DNA of 64,000 nt from Gonocerus acuteangulatus (GCA_946811695.1 OX328124.1:96581304-96645303); one strand, 5' to 3'. Positions 47,439-58,971 are shown, numbered from the stretch's first letter. Program-made: numbers and translations. The notes: generated by a model not told the origin, from the letters alone.

Positions 47439-48627
47439 GGTGGCCCTTATTTTTCAACTTTCTAAAAGTTTACCTCCCAACCCCCTATCTTGATCCAATC
47501 AACAAAATAACTATCTGTGCACAATGTTAGCTAAATCGAACAACTCCGGGGTGGACCCGCAAAGACCTTGAAATATTGATATTTTCGTCCGTAATTTTTT
47601 CAGATATTTTTTTTTAAGTTATTTTATTTTTATATCACTTTTGAGCAATTGAGTACTAGTAATGGAAGTTAAATTAGTCGTTTTCTTGTTAATGTTGGAT
47701 AAAAAGATAAACAATCAAGTCTGTTCCTGCTTCCTGAAAACGCACTCGTTTGCAAAGGAAGGAAGGAGTATCGTTTCGTGTACCAGGAGCTGTAAGTCAT
47801 GCTAGGTAGATGGCTAAGGCGATTTATGCATTCAAAATGTACCTGTTCCAAAATAAATTTCACTTATCTCATGACAAGAAAAATTCTTTAAGAAGAACAT
47901 GTATTTTTCTTGCACGATAATAAGTTTCCGCCTAGTTTCTATCATCAGACCCAATTGAAGCACCTTATCATCACTATCAGGATATTGATCCAGAAATTAG
48001 TAAGGCTGCTGCAAAAAAAATTTCCAATCATCTCTGGTACTTAGTTCCCTTAACCGATGCTCCATCCTTATTTGATAACGACGTTCTAAAATCGGTTAAG
48101 GCAGATATAGCTCAAGATATGCTGGAAGCAGACAATGCTGAAGAAGAGGAAGAAGAAAAAAATCAACTGCAGAAGTACGTTCTCCACCAAAATGATTTTT
48201 CTTCTTTCACAAAAATCGAGTTTTTCATATTATTTTGCAGATCGTTGCCGGGGATCGGGAAAAATACCCGACTGCAACTAAATCATCCCTTAGAAAAAAA
48301 TAATATTCAATATTTGTATTTTTAGAATTAAATTTTGAGATATATGATTCAGAATGATTTTAAACAATTTCTGGGGTCGCCTTCATGTAACTACGTAAAT
48401 TGTTTTTGAGAAAATGATTTAGATAGAACAGTGCATCCCTTTTTAACGGAATTAATCCCTGCGTATACTATGTTTCAATTTCAAACCGTTTGCGGGGCGC
48501 CTAGGAGTTGTCCGATCGCCCTGAAATTTTGCACAGCTAGTATTTTTTGTTGATTGGAACTGAATTGGGGGGTGGGAGCAGCAACATTTTGACAATCAAA
48601 AAATTCCCTATAACTAAGGGCCCCACC

Positions 48628-48628
<1 letters not shown>
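47438..48628 (+). mobile_element. TA-flanked DNA transposon relic inside a microsatellite
   Basis: The tips are GGGTGGCCC (47438) and GGGCCCCACCC (ending 48628), each next to TA. Inverted arms of about 150 bp match with gaps: for instance TTGATCCAATCAACAAAATA on the left corresponds to TCCAATCAACAAAAAATA read from the right. The AT microsatellite continues on both sides, showing insertion into it. The plus-strand centre encodes a decayed protein (47720-48220). Confidence 0.82.
47720..48220 (+). pseudogene. Decayed transposon protein (unnamed arthropod multicopy family)
   Basis: One phase, containing the codon at 48119, reads FRVPGAVSHARxMAKAIYAF (x is a stop), KMYLFQNKFHLSHD, EAPYHHYQDIDPEISKAAAK, KISNHLWYLVPLTDAPSLFD, and an acidic run ADNAEEEEEE. 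Stops occur after SHAR (TAG, probably a former Trp codon), as a double stop after IFLAR, and once more shortly after. No frameshift is needed. From memory, the wording resembles a multicopy arthropod protein found beside terminal inverted repeats. I cannot name the superfamily or its catalytic residues, and only part of the protein remains. Confidence 0.65.
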
Positions 48629-48688
<60 letters not shown>

Positions 48689-48689
48689 C

Positions 48690-50015
48690 CTTCCGCCAAT
48701 TTTAAAATAAATGATTGAAATCAAATGGTCACAATTTTATAATACTGAATAAAGTAGGAGTATTAAACAATTGTATCCAAGTAATGGCAACCATAGGTCA
48801 AAATAGTGAAAGGCGAGTAGGTATGTGTTACTGTTCTTGTCCTCTGCTGTCTGTATGTAGATGTCTTATGTTTAGTACATCGTAGCATTGTTTAGACATT
48901 GTATGTCTACGATTAAGTAGAGAATGACCAATACGTAGTCGGGATAAATTACAATTGCAAGTACATAGAACCGACACTACATAATCTACACCTGTACTGG
49001 ATTATAATACGAAGGTAATCAATTGATTCACTATCAAAGTGATTCCATTAACTGTTTTTGAGAAAAAAAGTGCACAAAATATAATATTTGGTGACTCGAA
49101 AACGATGGCCTCATTTGAAAATGTTTCCTCACGTTTCGACATCAGTTTAAACTGATATTATGTAAAAGGATCAAAATTTATATTCAATTATTATAATTGC
49201 ATTGATTTGAATATTGAAAAAAAACTGTGTAATAAAATTGAATTAAATTGTGTTATTTTTCTTTGTATTTACGTAGCTAATTATTGATGTGTGCCGGAAG
49301 CACTTAAACAACACAAGATTACGAACTACTCGAAACACCTTTATCTTCGTGACGATCCTCCTCTCGTAAAGGATTTTCTTATCTGCGTTAAATATAGATA
49401 ATGAGTCAGTTCGTCTTGAATTAAAGGGACCTTGAATAGATAAGCCGTAGGAGTATCAGATGTAGATGGGGTGCTGTTCCTTGACCGCGTCCCTGTGTTA
49501 TGCTCCGATCGTTACATCTTATTCACCTCTGAGCAACTTCTTTGGCCTTAGAATTCTCAGTTATAAAAATTATTGTGATTTATAATTATTTATTTGTCTG
49601 AACTTCTAGAGACTAAAGATGAGTTTGAATGTTTACAGGCTAAAAGGGGATTAAGTCTTCACGCCATTGACCCTAATGTCTACAATTTTTCTCGGCGGTG
49701 GAGTTTTTATAATTAATTTTCTACTGTATTCTAAAGGATTTCGACAGATTGCTCATCGTTTCGCTCTTCTTCTTCCTAGCAAATTATATGTATGAAAACA
49801 GAAGGCAATTAATCACAACACCGCTCGCGGCAGAAGCTAAAAAAACATTGACATTAAACCAAACCAGCAACAAAAAACAATTTAAATGGATGATTTACTT
49901 TTTATTTGTCTAAATGAAACTTAATCATTATTTACTATGTAATCTCTTCTGCTGATAAAAGGAGATTTGCAAAGAAACAAGAAGCTCTACTGTGCTTATG
50001 AAGAGAAAAGCAAAG
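48690..50015. other. Non-coding stretch
   Basis: AT-rich; no gene or repeat is recognised. Confidence 0.5.
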
Positions 50016-50018
50016 CGT

Positions 50019-50481
50019 CTTCCAGACAGTGTTGGGCAAAAATTATTCAGAATGATGAATAATGATTAATGAATAAATGTATTATTTCATTCATGAATGA
50101 AGAATAATTACTTTTATTCATTATTCGTTATTCTGTGAATGAAGTTTATGTTTTATTCACAAATTATTCGAATGATCATTCAGAATAAACATGTTTTAGT
50201 GAATAACGATAGATTTATTATAATGTTGGCAGCCAGAAATACGTATATATATGTGTGTTTGAGTAGGATTATTCAGTAGACCAACTAGAAATAAATAATA
50301 ACGAATGATGAATAATGAATGATGAATAACGAATAATGAATAACGAATAATTCTGTGAATAATTCATGATGTACTGTGTGAATAAGATAATTCAGTGAAT
50401 TATTCACCATTCACTAAAAATGTATTCGAATGATCATTCGAATAATAATTTATTCGAATAATGCCCAACACTGCTTCCAGA
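50019..50481. mobile_element. hAT MITE with perfect 8-bp target duplication
   Basis: CTTCCAGA at 50019-50026 and 50474-50481 flanks the element at 50027-50473 (447 bp). The tips are CAGTGTTGGGCAAAAATTAT and AATGCCCAACACTG. The inside is a dense array of GAATAAT, GAATGAT and their complements (ATTATTC, ATCATTC), so nearly the whole element can self-pair. There is no coding. CAGTGTTGGGC tips and the 8-bp duplication are typical of hAT elements. Confidence 0.93.
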
Positions 50482-50635
50482 TCTCTGACAGCCAAAGCTT
50501 AATCCCTTAAAATAAAATAATTTCCAAAGAAGAATCTAATTATTACCCATAATAAATAATAAAATAAACAAATATTGATAACTACTAACGATTTTCCAAA
50601 TTCAATACGGGTGTAAAAGATAAATAAAAAAAATA

Positions 50636-51056
50636 GGGGCGGGATTAGCTCACTCGGCTCATATTCAATAGGGCATGAATTCAAAACTAGGATCCGCACT
50701 GAAGACCTCATCATAAAATGTAAGTTTTTTTGTTTTTTGTTTTTTCCCGCGCATCGACATCTGGGCCTCTAGCGCCGACATCCAGGGTGCAGCGAGGAAT
50801 TTTCCCAACGAGCCATGAGATGAGAAAATTCCTAACGCAGGTGGGAATCGAACCCACCATCTCCAGCATATGAAACTAAGGCGTTAGCCACAAGACCACG
50901 GGGAGACCCCATAGACTGTAAGTCCTCCGATAATAGGATTCAGGGTCCCAGGCCGATCCAGCTTTTAATTAATTTAATAGATAACTAACAAAGGGGAAAA
51001 TCAGGCGGCCGGAGCATAGAACTGTCCACACTACCTCCCAGGAGTGCCGTTTGATT
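50636..51056 (+). mobile_element. SINE family C, split by a family A SINE
   Basis: The head GGGGCGGGATTAGCTCACTC starts at 50636 and the first part runs to about 50724. The body resumes at 50923 with GGTCCCAGGCCGATCC, AAATCAGGCGGCCGGAGCAT and CACACTACCTCCCAG. The expected 3' end (ACGGGACTGA) is missing, so the copy is also 3'-eroded. Confidence 0.85.
50712..50922 (-). mobile_element. SINE family A nested in a family C SINE
   Basis: The element at 50725-50909 is on the minus strand: the head GGGGTCTCCCCGTGGTCTTG, the B box GGTTCGATTCCCACC, the body block CTGCACCCTGGATGTCGGCG, then an A-rich tail. Flanks CATAAAATGTAAG (50712-50724) and CATAGACTGTAAG (50910-50922) are an 11-of-13 target duplication. 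Confidence 0.9.
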
Positions 51057-51109
51057 AGCAAGTTAGGGAACCGACTTAAAAATCTACACTGTCCTACATT
51101 ATTTACTAT

Positions 51110-52231
51110 AAAAGTAGATTCATTGATTGATTCACTTCGACTTGTTGAGTAAATTATTTATTTTTATTTGCAGGAGTTTCAAGGCCATGTATACCTTACT
51201 CAAGTGGTAATTTATGGATAAAAACCGTAAGTGCTACTATTCTCTGTACGAATTTCTCCTAAAAACAGTGTTCCGGTATACCGATTCTGCTGGTTAAAGA
51301 AAAATTGTTTATGAGACAAATTTCATAAAAATCGGACCAATTTTATCTCAGTGTAGACAGTTTTAAGGGTCCTTAAATGACTCCTTTTTTTATTTTAATG
51401 TGAATGTTTAACATTTCACATCAACAGTTGACGAAATTGGGTCACATTCATAAGCGGGGTTCCCTCTTAAAAAAATTTAAAGAAGGATAAAAAGAAAGTT
51501 GGAGCTAGCGAAAAAGCAGCCTGAGGGAATATCATGTTCAAGTTGCTCTGCGAAGAAATATAGAAATTCGTAGCAACTCCATTGTGGAGATCTAAATATG
51601 TCGGAAGTAAGACCGGAAGAAAGAGCGGTTTCATCAATCCATTTCAACGAGCTGAACCACCATCTTTTCTCTCTAGTCTGTTATGAAATTAAATGGTCTA
51701 CGTAATGGTTTTTAACATTTAGCGAAACCTACGCAACAAAATATTAACTTTCACAATCCTTCATACACTCCGAAGGACGATGCGGTATAAAAGGCGGAAG
51801 GTCTTGCCTCCGTGCCCTTGAATATGCATCTAATTAAGGATGAGCAACTAGAGGCGTAATCTAATGTCAGCGGGAGCCCGATGAGGCCAATTAGATGATC
51901 TGTATTAACGATTAGGACAAAGTGAAGGTCATCAGAGTTAGAATAAAAGGAGAAATCTTTATAGGCAATAAAACACATAAGAATATCCAGGAAGTGTATT
52001 CCTGTCTTGGACACGAAGCTGTTTGAATATATATACAGCTGTTCAGAGGTTTTTGTTGGCATGGGTTGCCAAGGTCGCGCACCCCTCTTAAGGTTGGCAC
52101 CTCTCCTTAACATCCATGGTGGAGTATTTACACCTAAATGTAGAAATGTCACCCGACTTCAGGACGGATTCGAACAAAGGAAGGACTTAATACCAGACCC
52201 TCAAAGAGCTAAGATTGTAAAGTATTTGTTC

Positions 52232-52235
<4 letters not shown>
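51110..52235. other. Non-coding stretch
   Basis: Overlapping open frames on both strands at 51751-52150 (up to 133 codons on the minus strand) show no family motif and are probably chance in a slightly G+C-richer patch. A block at 51285-51350 of type GATTCTGCTGGTTAA resembles blocks near 32370 and 39395. Confidence 0.4.

Positions 52236-52315
<80 letters not shown>
52232..52315. repeat. Compound (CT)n(AT)n microsatellite
   Basis: CT repeats pass into AT repeats, like the tract at 11342-11430. Confidence 0.95.
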
Positions 52316-52321
<6 letters not shown>

Positions 52322-52329
52322 CATTATAA

Positions 52330-52619
52330 GGGCGGCATTAGCTGAGTGCAAGAGCACTCCCCTAATATGCTAAAGGACTTGACGTCAAAACTAAGGATTT
52401 TATCTTTTTGTGTCTTCGTTCGAGGGTTAGATTTGTGTTTCAAGACCGTCCCTTATCCCGCCCTGCCTTTAATTAAATTATTAATGGGAACCTGCAAAAG
52501 GAAAAATCACCGGATTATAGTAATGACCACACTATCTCCCTAGTGTCCCGTATGGACAAAGATCAGATACCTCTACGGTATGTGCGCCTCTAGGCTTCGT
52601 GGCCAGTTACGGGACTGAT
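52330..52619 (+). mobile_element. SINE family C copy
   Basis: The head has GGCGGCATTAGCTGAGTGCA, then GTTCGAGGGTTAGATTTG, GACCACACTATCTCCCTAGT, and the 3' end CAGTTACGGGACTGATA followed by TTTATTTATT. Its sense-strand T-rich end agrees with the copy at 24.2 kb. It starts next to the AT microsatellite. Confidence 0.88.
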
Positions 52620-52639
52620 ATTTATTTATTTATATATAT

Positions 52640-53358
52640 ATATACAAAACAGTAATAATTCTAAAATAGTAAAAATTAGTATTACTATTTTTTTTTTTTT
52701 TTTTTTTATAACTGCCAGAGTTTACTATGTATAGCCAACTAGCTGAATACTCGTGCTTCGTCACGACAGATAAGTAGTTATTTTATTGCGTTAAATAATG
52801 CTTCATCAAAATTAACGCTACTATATAATGTTGTGCTGTTTATTATAGCACGGTTCCCGTAATACTAGAAGTTATTCATCAATTGATAAGTAATCAAAGT
52901 ATAATGTTTGTTGACATTAGGGTTCTCCGGACTAGTGCCAAGAAACAGATATCGTAGAGATAACCCGTTATCTATAGGTTAAAAGTATCACCAGTTTAAC
53001 CGGTACAGGTTAAAAGTCGTTGTCAATAATAGATGTAAGTTAAAATTTATGTTTCCAAAATGTCATTTGGAAACATCCATTATATTTGCCAGCATTACCA
53101 AGAAGTGCTCTGACTGGGGAGGCTGATGGTTGAGGAGGCTGTGCAAGGGTTCGGGATATTTACGCTATACCTCGGTTGGACCATCTCCAGGTATAGCGTA
53201 AACTCTATGAGGGACAAAATCACAGTTTATTTCTAATAAGTAAAGGTCTGCCATCATAACTGCAAATAAAAATAATACTATGAAATATATACAGTACGGT
53301 AGCAGCTGACATGTTATTTATGAAATTCAAACCCCTCTAAAAATACTTAATAATCAGA

Positions 53359-53430
<72 letters not shown>

Positions 53431-54540
53431 TTCTTAGCGAGTGTCTACGTTCTAGAGGGAGTTTTCATGCAAAGTTTCAAATTTTTCTGTCGAATGGTTT
53501 GGGCTGGGCGATGATAGGTCAGGTGATCAGTCAGTGAGTGGTATTTGACAAATATATAGTATATATTCGAAAAAGAGTGAATCGCTACATTCAGAAGCTC
53601 TATAATTTTTTTTTTATTTGATTTTATTTACAGGTATATTAGAATCTCCATAAGTAGATAAATAAGTACAATAATTTTTACAATCTACATAAGTACTAAA
53701 ATTAATATAAATAAATAAAATAATTTTTATAGGCCCCTATTTTCTTCTGAGAAACACTAAGCATTACTTTTAATTTCAGAAAGACAGAACCGATAACTTA
53801 TAAAAACAAAATGAAATCAGAATGTTATCTTATTATCGGTGGAGCACCATATTTCAATAATAAATCAATTTACATTTATTGATTCTGTATAGCATTTTTT
53901 CATGATTATGGGCCACACCTTATGCCACCAACGCCTTTATTAAAGCAGCTAGTATTTTAGAATAAGAGAGAGAAAAAAAAAATGAGACACGTTCAATGCA
54001 ATGTAAATCTTATCATGAGAAGGTTATATAAATGGAAATTATCCCGACTGAAGACAATAACATGAGATTGGATATACGGTTAAAGCAAATTACTAATAAC
54101 ACTACTTTATCAACAGTAATACTGGAGAATTGAGATCATGCTTGTAGTTGTGAAATCAGCTGGTAGAGAATTAGTAGTGGTACCTTGACATTAGATAGGT
54201 GAGGGCGATACGAACGACAAGGCCACAACAATAAACAGCTGTTTGTCGCCCTTTGGCATATCGAGAAAGCGAGCATATAAAGCAAAGAACTATGTCCTAC
54301 TTATCGAAATGCAGCGGAGAAGTCTTCGGCTCGAGATCCGTGTCTGCGGTGACCTAAGTTTTAGCCTTGTGACACCCACAACACAGCAGTCACTTTCTCC
54401 CAGCTCACAACCTTTCCATCTTAAAGCTTACCCAGATTCGACCGCCAAAACCCATTATTCTGAGAAGACATCCTGTACTATTTATTATTATACAAATGAG
54501 ATAACGGACAGGGAAACAAACAAGGCCTAATTGCTTGTCA
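52640..54540. other. Non-coding stretch with hairpin and poly(A)
   Basis: A perfect 14-bp inverted repeat lies at 53159-53172 and 53189-53202 (TTTACGCTATACCT) with a 16-base loop. Poly(A) of 65 bases spans 53364-53428. A 95-codon open frame at 54243-54530 has no recognised motif. Confidence 0.5.
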
Positions 54541-54544
54541 AAAC

Positions 54545-55260
54545 ATGTCGTCCCTACCATGTCCAACTATCGAATATGAAAATCGGTACTTTTCAAGAAC
54601 GCAAGATAAAGCTTTAATAGCCATTCCAAAATCACGACCTTCAAAAAAGGAAAATGTTATATATTTTTTCGATGTATATTGATAACACTGTTCTGCACGA
54701 AAATCCTCCTTCAAACCAAAACATACTTTCTTACTGTTTTCAAATGTGCTGAACACGAATTTGAAGTCAGATTCTGTCTATCACGCACAGTTTCATGAGA
54801 AATTCTAGTTTTTTATCCAAACATGTGAGTTTTTTGTAAATTTGACGAATTTTTTTTTGGCATCAAAACATAGTGAAAAAAATTCAAAAGCCCGATGATT
54901 TTGAGCGCAATGAAGTATATTTGAACGAAAAAAAATTTGATGGGAATATTACAAGTGGTTGAAGAAATATGGCTAAAAGTGTTTTTTTCAGTTTTTGATC
55001 TTGAGGCAGGGATTTGGTCTCTACCTGGATCTTTAGGGGAATAACCTTCCTTTCTCTTTTATGGTGGTATCCTTTTCATTCAAATCCTTACCTGCCCCCC
55101 TTTCACCCTCAATACCCCAACTCCCCCCCCCTCCCACTCAGCCCCTCTCTTGTCACTATTTTCTTCTAGGATTTGATCAGTACTCTCGAGGCTTTCGCTA
55201 AACGCACTTATTTGGATATTCAGTTGTGCTATCATTGTTCTGGGAACAGTTCACTTTTTC
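54545..55260. other. Upstream flank of the 55.3-kb pseudogene
   Basis: The minus strand of 54547-54580 carries the R1 motif CATATTCGATAGTTGGACAT next to GGTAGGGACGA. The rest is AT-rich until a C-rich stretch at 55090-55150 just upstream of the pseudogene. It may include the 5' part of the same element. Confidence 0.4.
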
Positions 55261-55266
55261 TCTGTA

Positions 55267-56878
55267 ATGTCACGACAGTGTATAAATAAGCCTGATTCCT
55301 TTTGCTATGTTTGTGGTGAAGTCACATTCAAGTCCACTCAGAAACCTCTGACTCCGCTGGTGAAGAAGGCATATGAGTTATACTTTGGATGTAAAGTAAG
55401 TGATCAGGACAAATCCTGGGCTCCTAAAATATGCTGTAGTTCATGCTGACGTTCTCTGACTGGTTGGCTAAATGGGACACATAAGTCAATGCCATTTGCA
55501 GTTCCCATGATATGGCGAGAACCTACAAATCACGTGACCGATTGCTATTTTTGCATGACCACAATCAAAGGTTTCTCGTTCAAGAGCAAAAAGAAAATTT
55601 TTTATCCCTACATCCCCTCTGCCATGAGACCAGCTCCACATGATGCCTCCATGCCCATCCCACCAAATCCGAGTAAGTTCCGTCTTAGTTCTGAGGAGTG
55701 CAGCGATTCTGAAAGTCAACAAGAAGAAATTTCAAGTTCGTCCAGCCCCTCTGAAACTCGGCCACAGCTCATAAATCAGAGGCGATTGAATGATCTTGTT
55801 CGTGATTTAGATCTCCCAAAATCAAAAGCTCAGCTGCTTGGGTCAAGGTTGCAACAATGGAATCTCTTGGAAGGAGGCGTGAATATATCTTTCTTCAGCA
55901 AACGGGAATCAGGAGTTCTATGCTTTTTCTCGATGGAAGAAAATCTTGTACTTTGCAATGATGTATTTCATTTGCTCCAGGAACTTGATCTGCCAACCAA
56001 TCCAGAGGAATGGAGACTATTCATTGACAGCTCCAAGTTTAGTTTAAAAGGAGTACTCCTTTATAATGGAAACAAACATCCATCTATCCCAGGAGCTCAT
56101 TCGGTCCACATGAAAGAAACCTATGACAACATGAAGATACTTCTACAAAAAATCAAGTACCATGAGTACAAATGGCGCATTTGTGCAGATCTTAAAGTGG
56201 TAGCCATGCTTACAGGACTCCAAGGAGGTTAAACTAAATTTTGTTGTTTTTTGTGCGAGTGGGACAGCAGAAAAAGAGGAGACCATTATGTCGTAAAAAA
56301 AATGGCCAGAGCGTAAGGAAAAAGTAGGTGTAAAAAACATTACCAATCCTCCATTAGTGGACAAAAACCAAATAATTTTACCCCCACTCCACATAAAATT
56401 GGGGCTAATGAAAAACTTCGTAAAAGCGATGGACAAGGAAGGAGAAGGTTTCATGTCCTTAAAACAAAAATTTCCGCATCTCAGCGATGCTAAGATAAAG
56501 GAGGGAATTTTCGTAGGACCCCAAATTCGACATCAACTCAAGGACCTCACTTTTGAAGCAAAGTTAAATACTACTGAGAAAAAGGCTTGGATTGCTTTTC
56601 GAGAGGTATGTGCTAAGTTTTTGGGAAACGAAAAATCTAGAGACTACCGAAAAATAGTCCAAGAACTGCTTACTTGATATAAAACATTGGGATGCAATAT
56701 GCCCTTAAAAATACATTTCCTGCATAGTCACGTAGACTTTTTCGCCCCAAATTTGGGTGCAGTCTCGGACGAACATGGAGAACGATTCCACCAAGACATA
56801 TCCAGATTGGAAAAAAGATATACTGGCAAATGGAATGAGAAGATGCTGGCGGATTACTGCTGGACACTGCAGCGGTAG
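55267..56878 (+). pseudogene. Decayed multicopy arthropod protein, probably transposon-derived
   Basis: The copy spans 537 codon-equivalents without introns. Phase 1 from ATG 55267 reads INKPDSFCYVCGEVTF, a Cys-rich N-terminus (CYVCG, CCSSC, CYFCM), a Ser/Glu-rich linker, and EWRLFIDSSKFSLKGVLLY, then FCCFLCEWDSR. After a frameshift between about 56290 and 56345 it continues in phase 2: ILPPLHIKLGLMKNFVKAMD, DAKIKEGIFVGPQI, LKIHFLHSHVDFF, SDEHGERFHQDI and MLADYCWTL, ending at TAG 56876-56878. In-frame stops lie at 55447-55449, 56230-56232 and 56675-56677. From memory, similar wording appears in many uncharacterised multicopy arthropod proteins. An intronless, repeated, decayed copy suggests transposon origin. 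FIDSSK and LHIKLG may mark an RNase-H-like core, but that is a guess. Confidence 0.8.
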
Positions 56879-56879
56879 A

Positions 56880-57350
56880 CAGAGGAGGAAGAGTACAAAA
56901 GAAAAAAAAAAAAAAATACTCATTGACGATGTGTGTATATTTTTTGAGTTGTGTCATATCTAGTATTATACCTGATAGCATGCAGGACTCAATTAATTAT
57001 ATTTTACCGTTGAAAAAGAAAAAAAAATCTGTTATAATAAAGACAATAATTTTGAAATACAATTTTTCATTTTTTCCAAGTTTCTCCTCTTTTTTCTCAA
57101 AATCAGAGGGTGATAGAATTTTTCTGAGTTCAGATTCGGACTCAGCACACCTGAAAACATGAGAAACAGGCAAAATTGTTCAAGGGAGGGGAGAAAAGTT
57201 TTTTTTTTTGCAGAACAGTGTAATCATTTTGAGGTGAGCAAACAGTTTACTGTTTTTTGATTACCAAAAAATCATATTTGTGAGCTTGCATCTTGATGCT
57301 TATAAGTAATTTTTCTTGGATCGCCGTTTCAAACTGTAAAATATGGTATA
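56880..57350. other. Downstream flank of the pseudogene
   Basis: AT-rich with A-runs. No terminal repeat matching the upstream flank could be found by eye. Confidence 0.4.
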
Positions 57351-57351
57351 T

Positions 57352-57514
57352 GGGGTCTCCCGTGGTCTAATGGCTAGCGCCTTGGATTCATAAGCGGGAG
57401 ATGGTGGGTTCGATTCCCAACCTCCGGCAGGAATTTTATCATCCCACGGCTCGCTGGTAAAATTCCTGGCTAAACCCTGGATGTCGGCGCTAATGACCTA
57501 GATGTAGATGAGCC

Positions 57515-57594
<80 letters not shown>
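57352..57594 (+). mobile_element. SINE family A with 78-base poly(A)
   Basis: The head GGGGTCTCCCGTGGTCTAAT and GGCTAGCGCC resembles tRNA-Glu. The B box is GGTTCGATTCCC. The body has CTGGATGTCGGCGCTAATGA and ends GAGCCGT at 57516, followed by an uninterrupted A-run (57517-57594). The long pure tail suggests a recent insertion. Flanks give at most a 5-bp GGTAT duplication. Confidence 0.92.
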
Positions 57595-57596
<2 letters not shown>

Positions 57597-57599
57597 TAT

Positions 57600-58015
57600 T
57601 TTCGATAGTTTGCTGATTCCGATTGACTAACTGTATAAATATTTATACAATTTCAAACCAACGAATGTGACGCATTCGACATTATGCACTGTACTAATTC
57701 TATAGTATTGGTGATATCTATAAATCACAGTAACGATATACCATTTTTGTCGTTTTGCCAAGTCAGTTTTTGGTCTCAGAAGTATGACGATTAGGAGCAA
57801 ACAAACGAACGAACATATTCGATATATTGACAAAGTAATATATTGAAAAATGGTCATATTCCATACTTTATTTAAGGCGTTTCCGGCAATTCTAAAGAGG
57901 CTAGAGTTTTAACAATTTGCCACAAGCCGTATCGTCCACAATGCCAGAGTAAAGTATGAAATCTGGAAAACGAGATTTTTCATATTCGATAGTTTGACTT
58001 GGTAGGGACGATATA
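57600..58015 (+). repeat. Dispersed repeat R1, copy 2
   Basis: The 57840-58000 part matches the minus strand of 31000-31180. It ends with CATATTCGATAGTTTGACTT and GGTAGGGACGATAT at 57979-58012. A CGATAGTTTG block near 57605 may be the other end. Confidence 0.65.
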
Positions 58016-58019
58016 TACT

Positions 58020-58880
58020 TAGTTAGGGATTTATGTATCTAATGATATTCTGAATACAAACGAGACGGAGTCTAAATTTAATCGAGAGACAAATATATCT
58101 ACAGAAATATTTGTAGACCTTCATTTGACGAAATTACAGAACTTTTTTTACCTATTTGAATTAAGACACGATAATTATTACACAATTTTTAAATAACCGA
58201 AGAACTGCCTAAAAGGAAGAGTTCTTTGAAATCAAACTAGTAAAGTTTTAAAACCCCACAGTCATATTATTTCAGCGTTGAAAGTAAATCAAAATGAGTT
58301 CTCCTCAGAAAGATTTCCAACAAGCAGCAATCCCAACAAGATCAGTTATGTTTAGTAATTAATGAATAACAAGCCATTGTTGACAAGTGCAACAAATTAT
58401 TAATTACATACGATGTCTGGATACATCCATATAAAGATGCCTATATAACGTACAATAGTCCGACTTAGTAAGTATTGGCAAAGCATAGTAGACAAACGTA
58501 TAAGCGAAAAAGTCTGCCAGGCAGGAACATATCGGAATTTCCAATGGCCTTAAATAATAACTTAAGTCTTAAAATTCTCCAGAAAAATATTTTACATGCG
58601 TTAAGCCAGGAATAAAGAGAACAATTTGCTATCAAACAGTTTCCTTTAACCATGACCTAATTATATATTTTCTAGCAGTACGTTGAATGATGAAAAAACA
58701 TTTATATCTGCTACCTAAATCTAAATTAATTGAACACGTATAATCATATAATTATATTCAGCAGAAACTATAAGAGACAATGACCTGATTAGGAATACTC
58801 CCACACGCAACAAACTATCAAAGAGGACAATCTCGTTCAAAGATCAATTTTCAAGATGATTCTATATACAACATAAATAT
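58020..58880. other. Non-coding stretch
   Basis: AT-rich; no gene or repeat is recognised. Confidence 0.5.
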
Positions 58881-58885
58881 ATTAT

Positions 58886-58971
58886 AATAAAAGACCCGGC
58901 GCTAATAGCCACGATTTGTTGATGCGCCGTAAAGAAAAAAAAAAAAGAAAAAAATAAATAAATAAAAGACC
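58886..58971 (+). mobile_element. 5'-truncated SINE family A tail with target duplication
   Basis: AATAAAAGACC at 58886-58896 and 58961-58971 bounds only 64 bases: the family A end CGGCGCTAATAGCC ... GATGCGCCGTAAAG plus an A-rich run. Truncation at the 5' end with a clean duplication is the mark of LINE-driven target-primed reverse transcription. Confidence 0.9.

Noticed and set aside
51751..52152. 133-codon minus-strand gene
   Set aside because: No domain or splice context, overlapping open frames on the opposite strand, and only a mild composition shift.
57517..57594. Sequencing or cloning artefact poly(A)
   Set aside because: It directly follows a complete SINE body, as does the run at 60829-60886, so SINE tails explain them.
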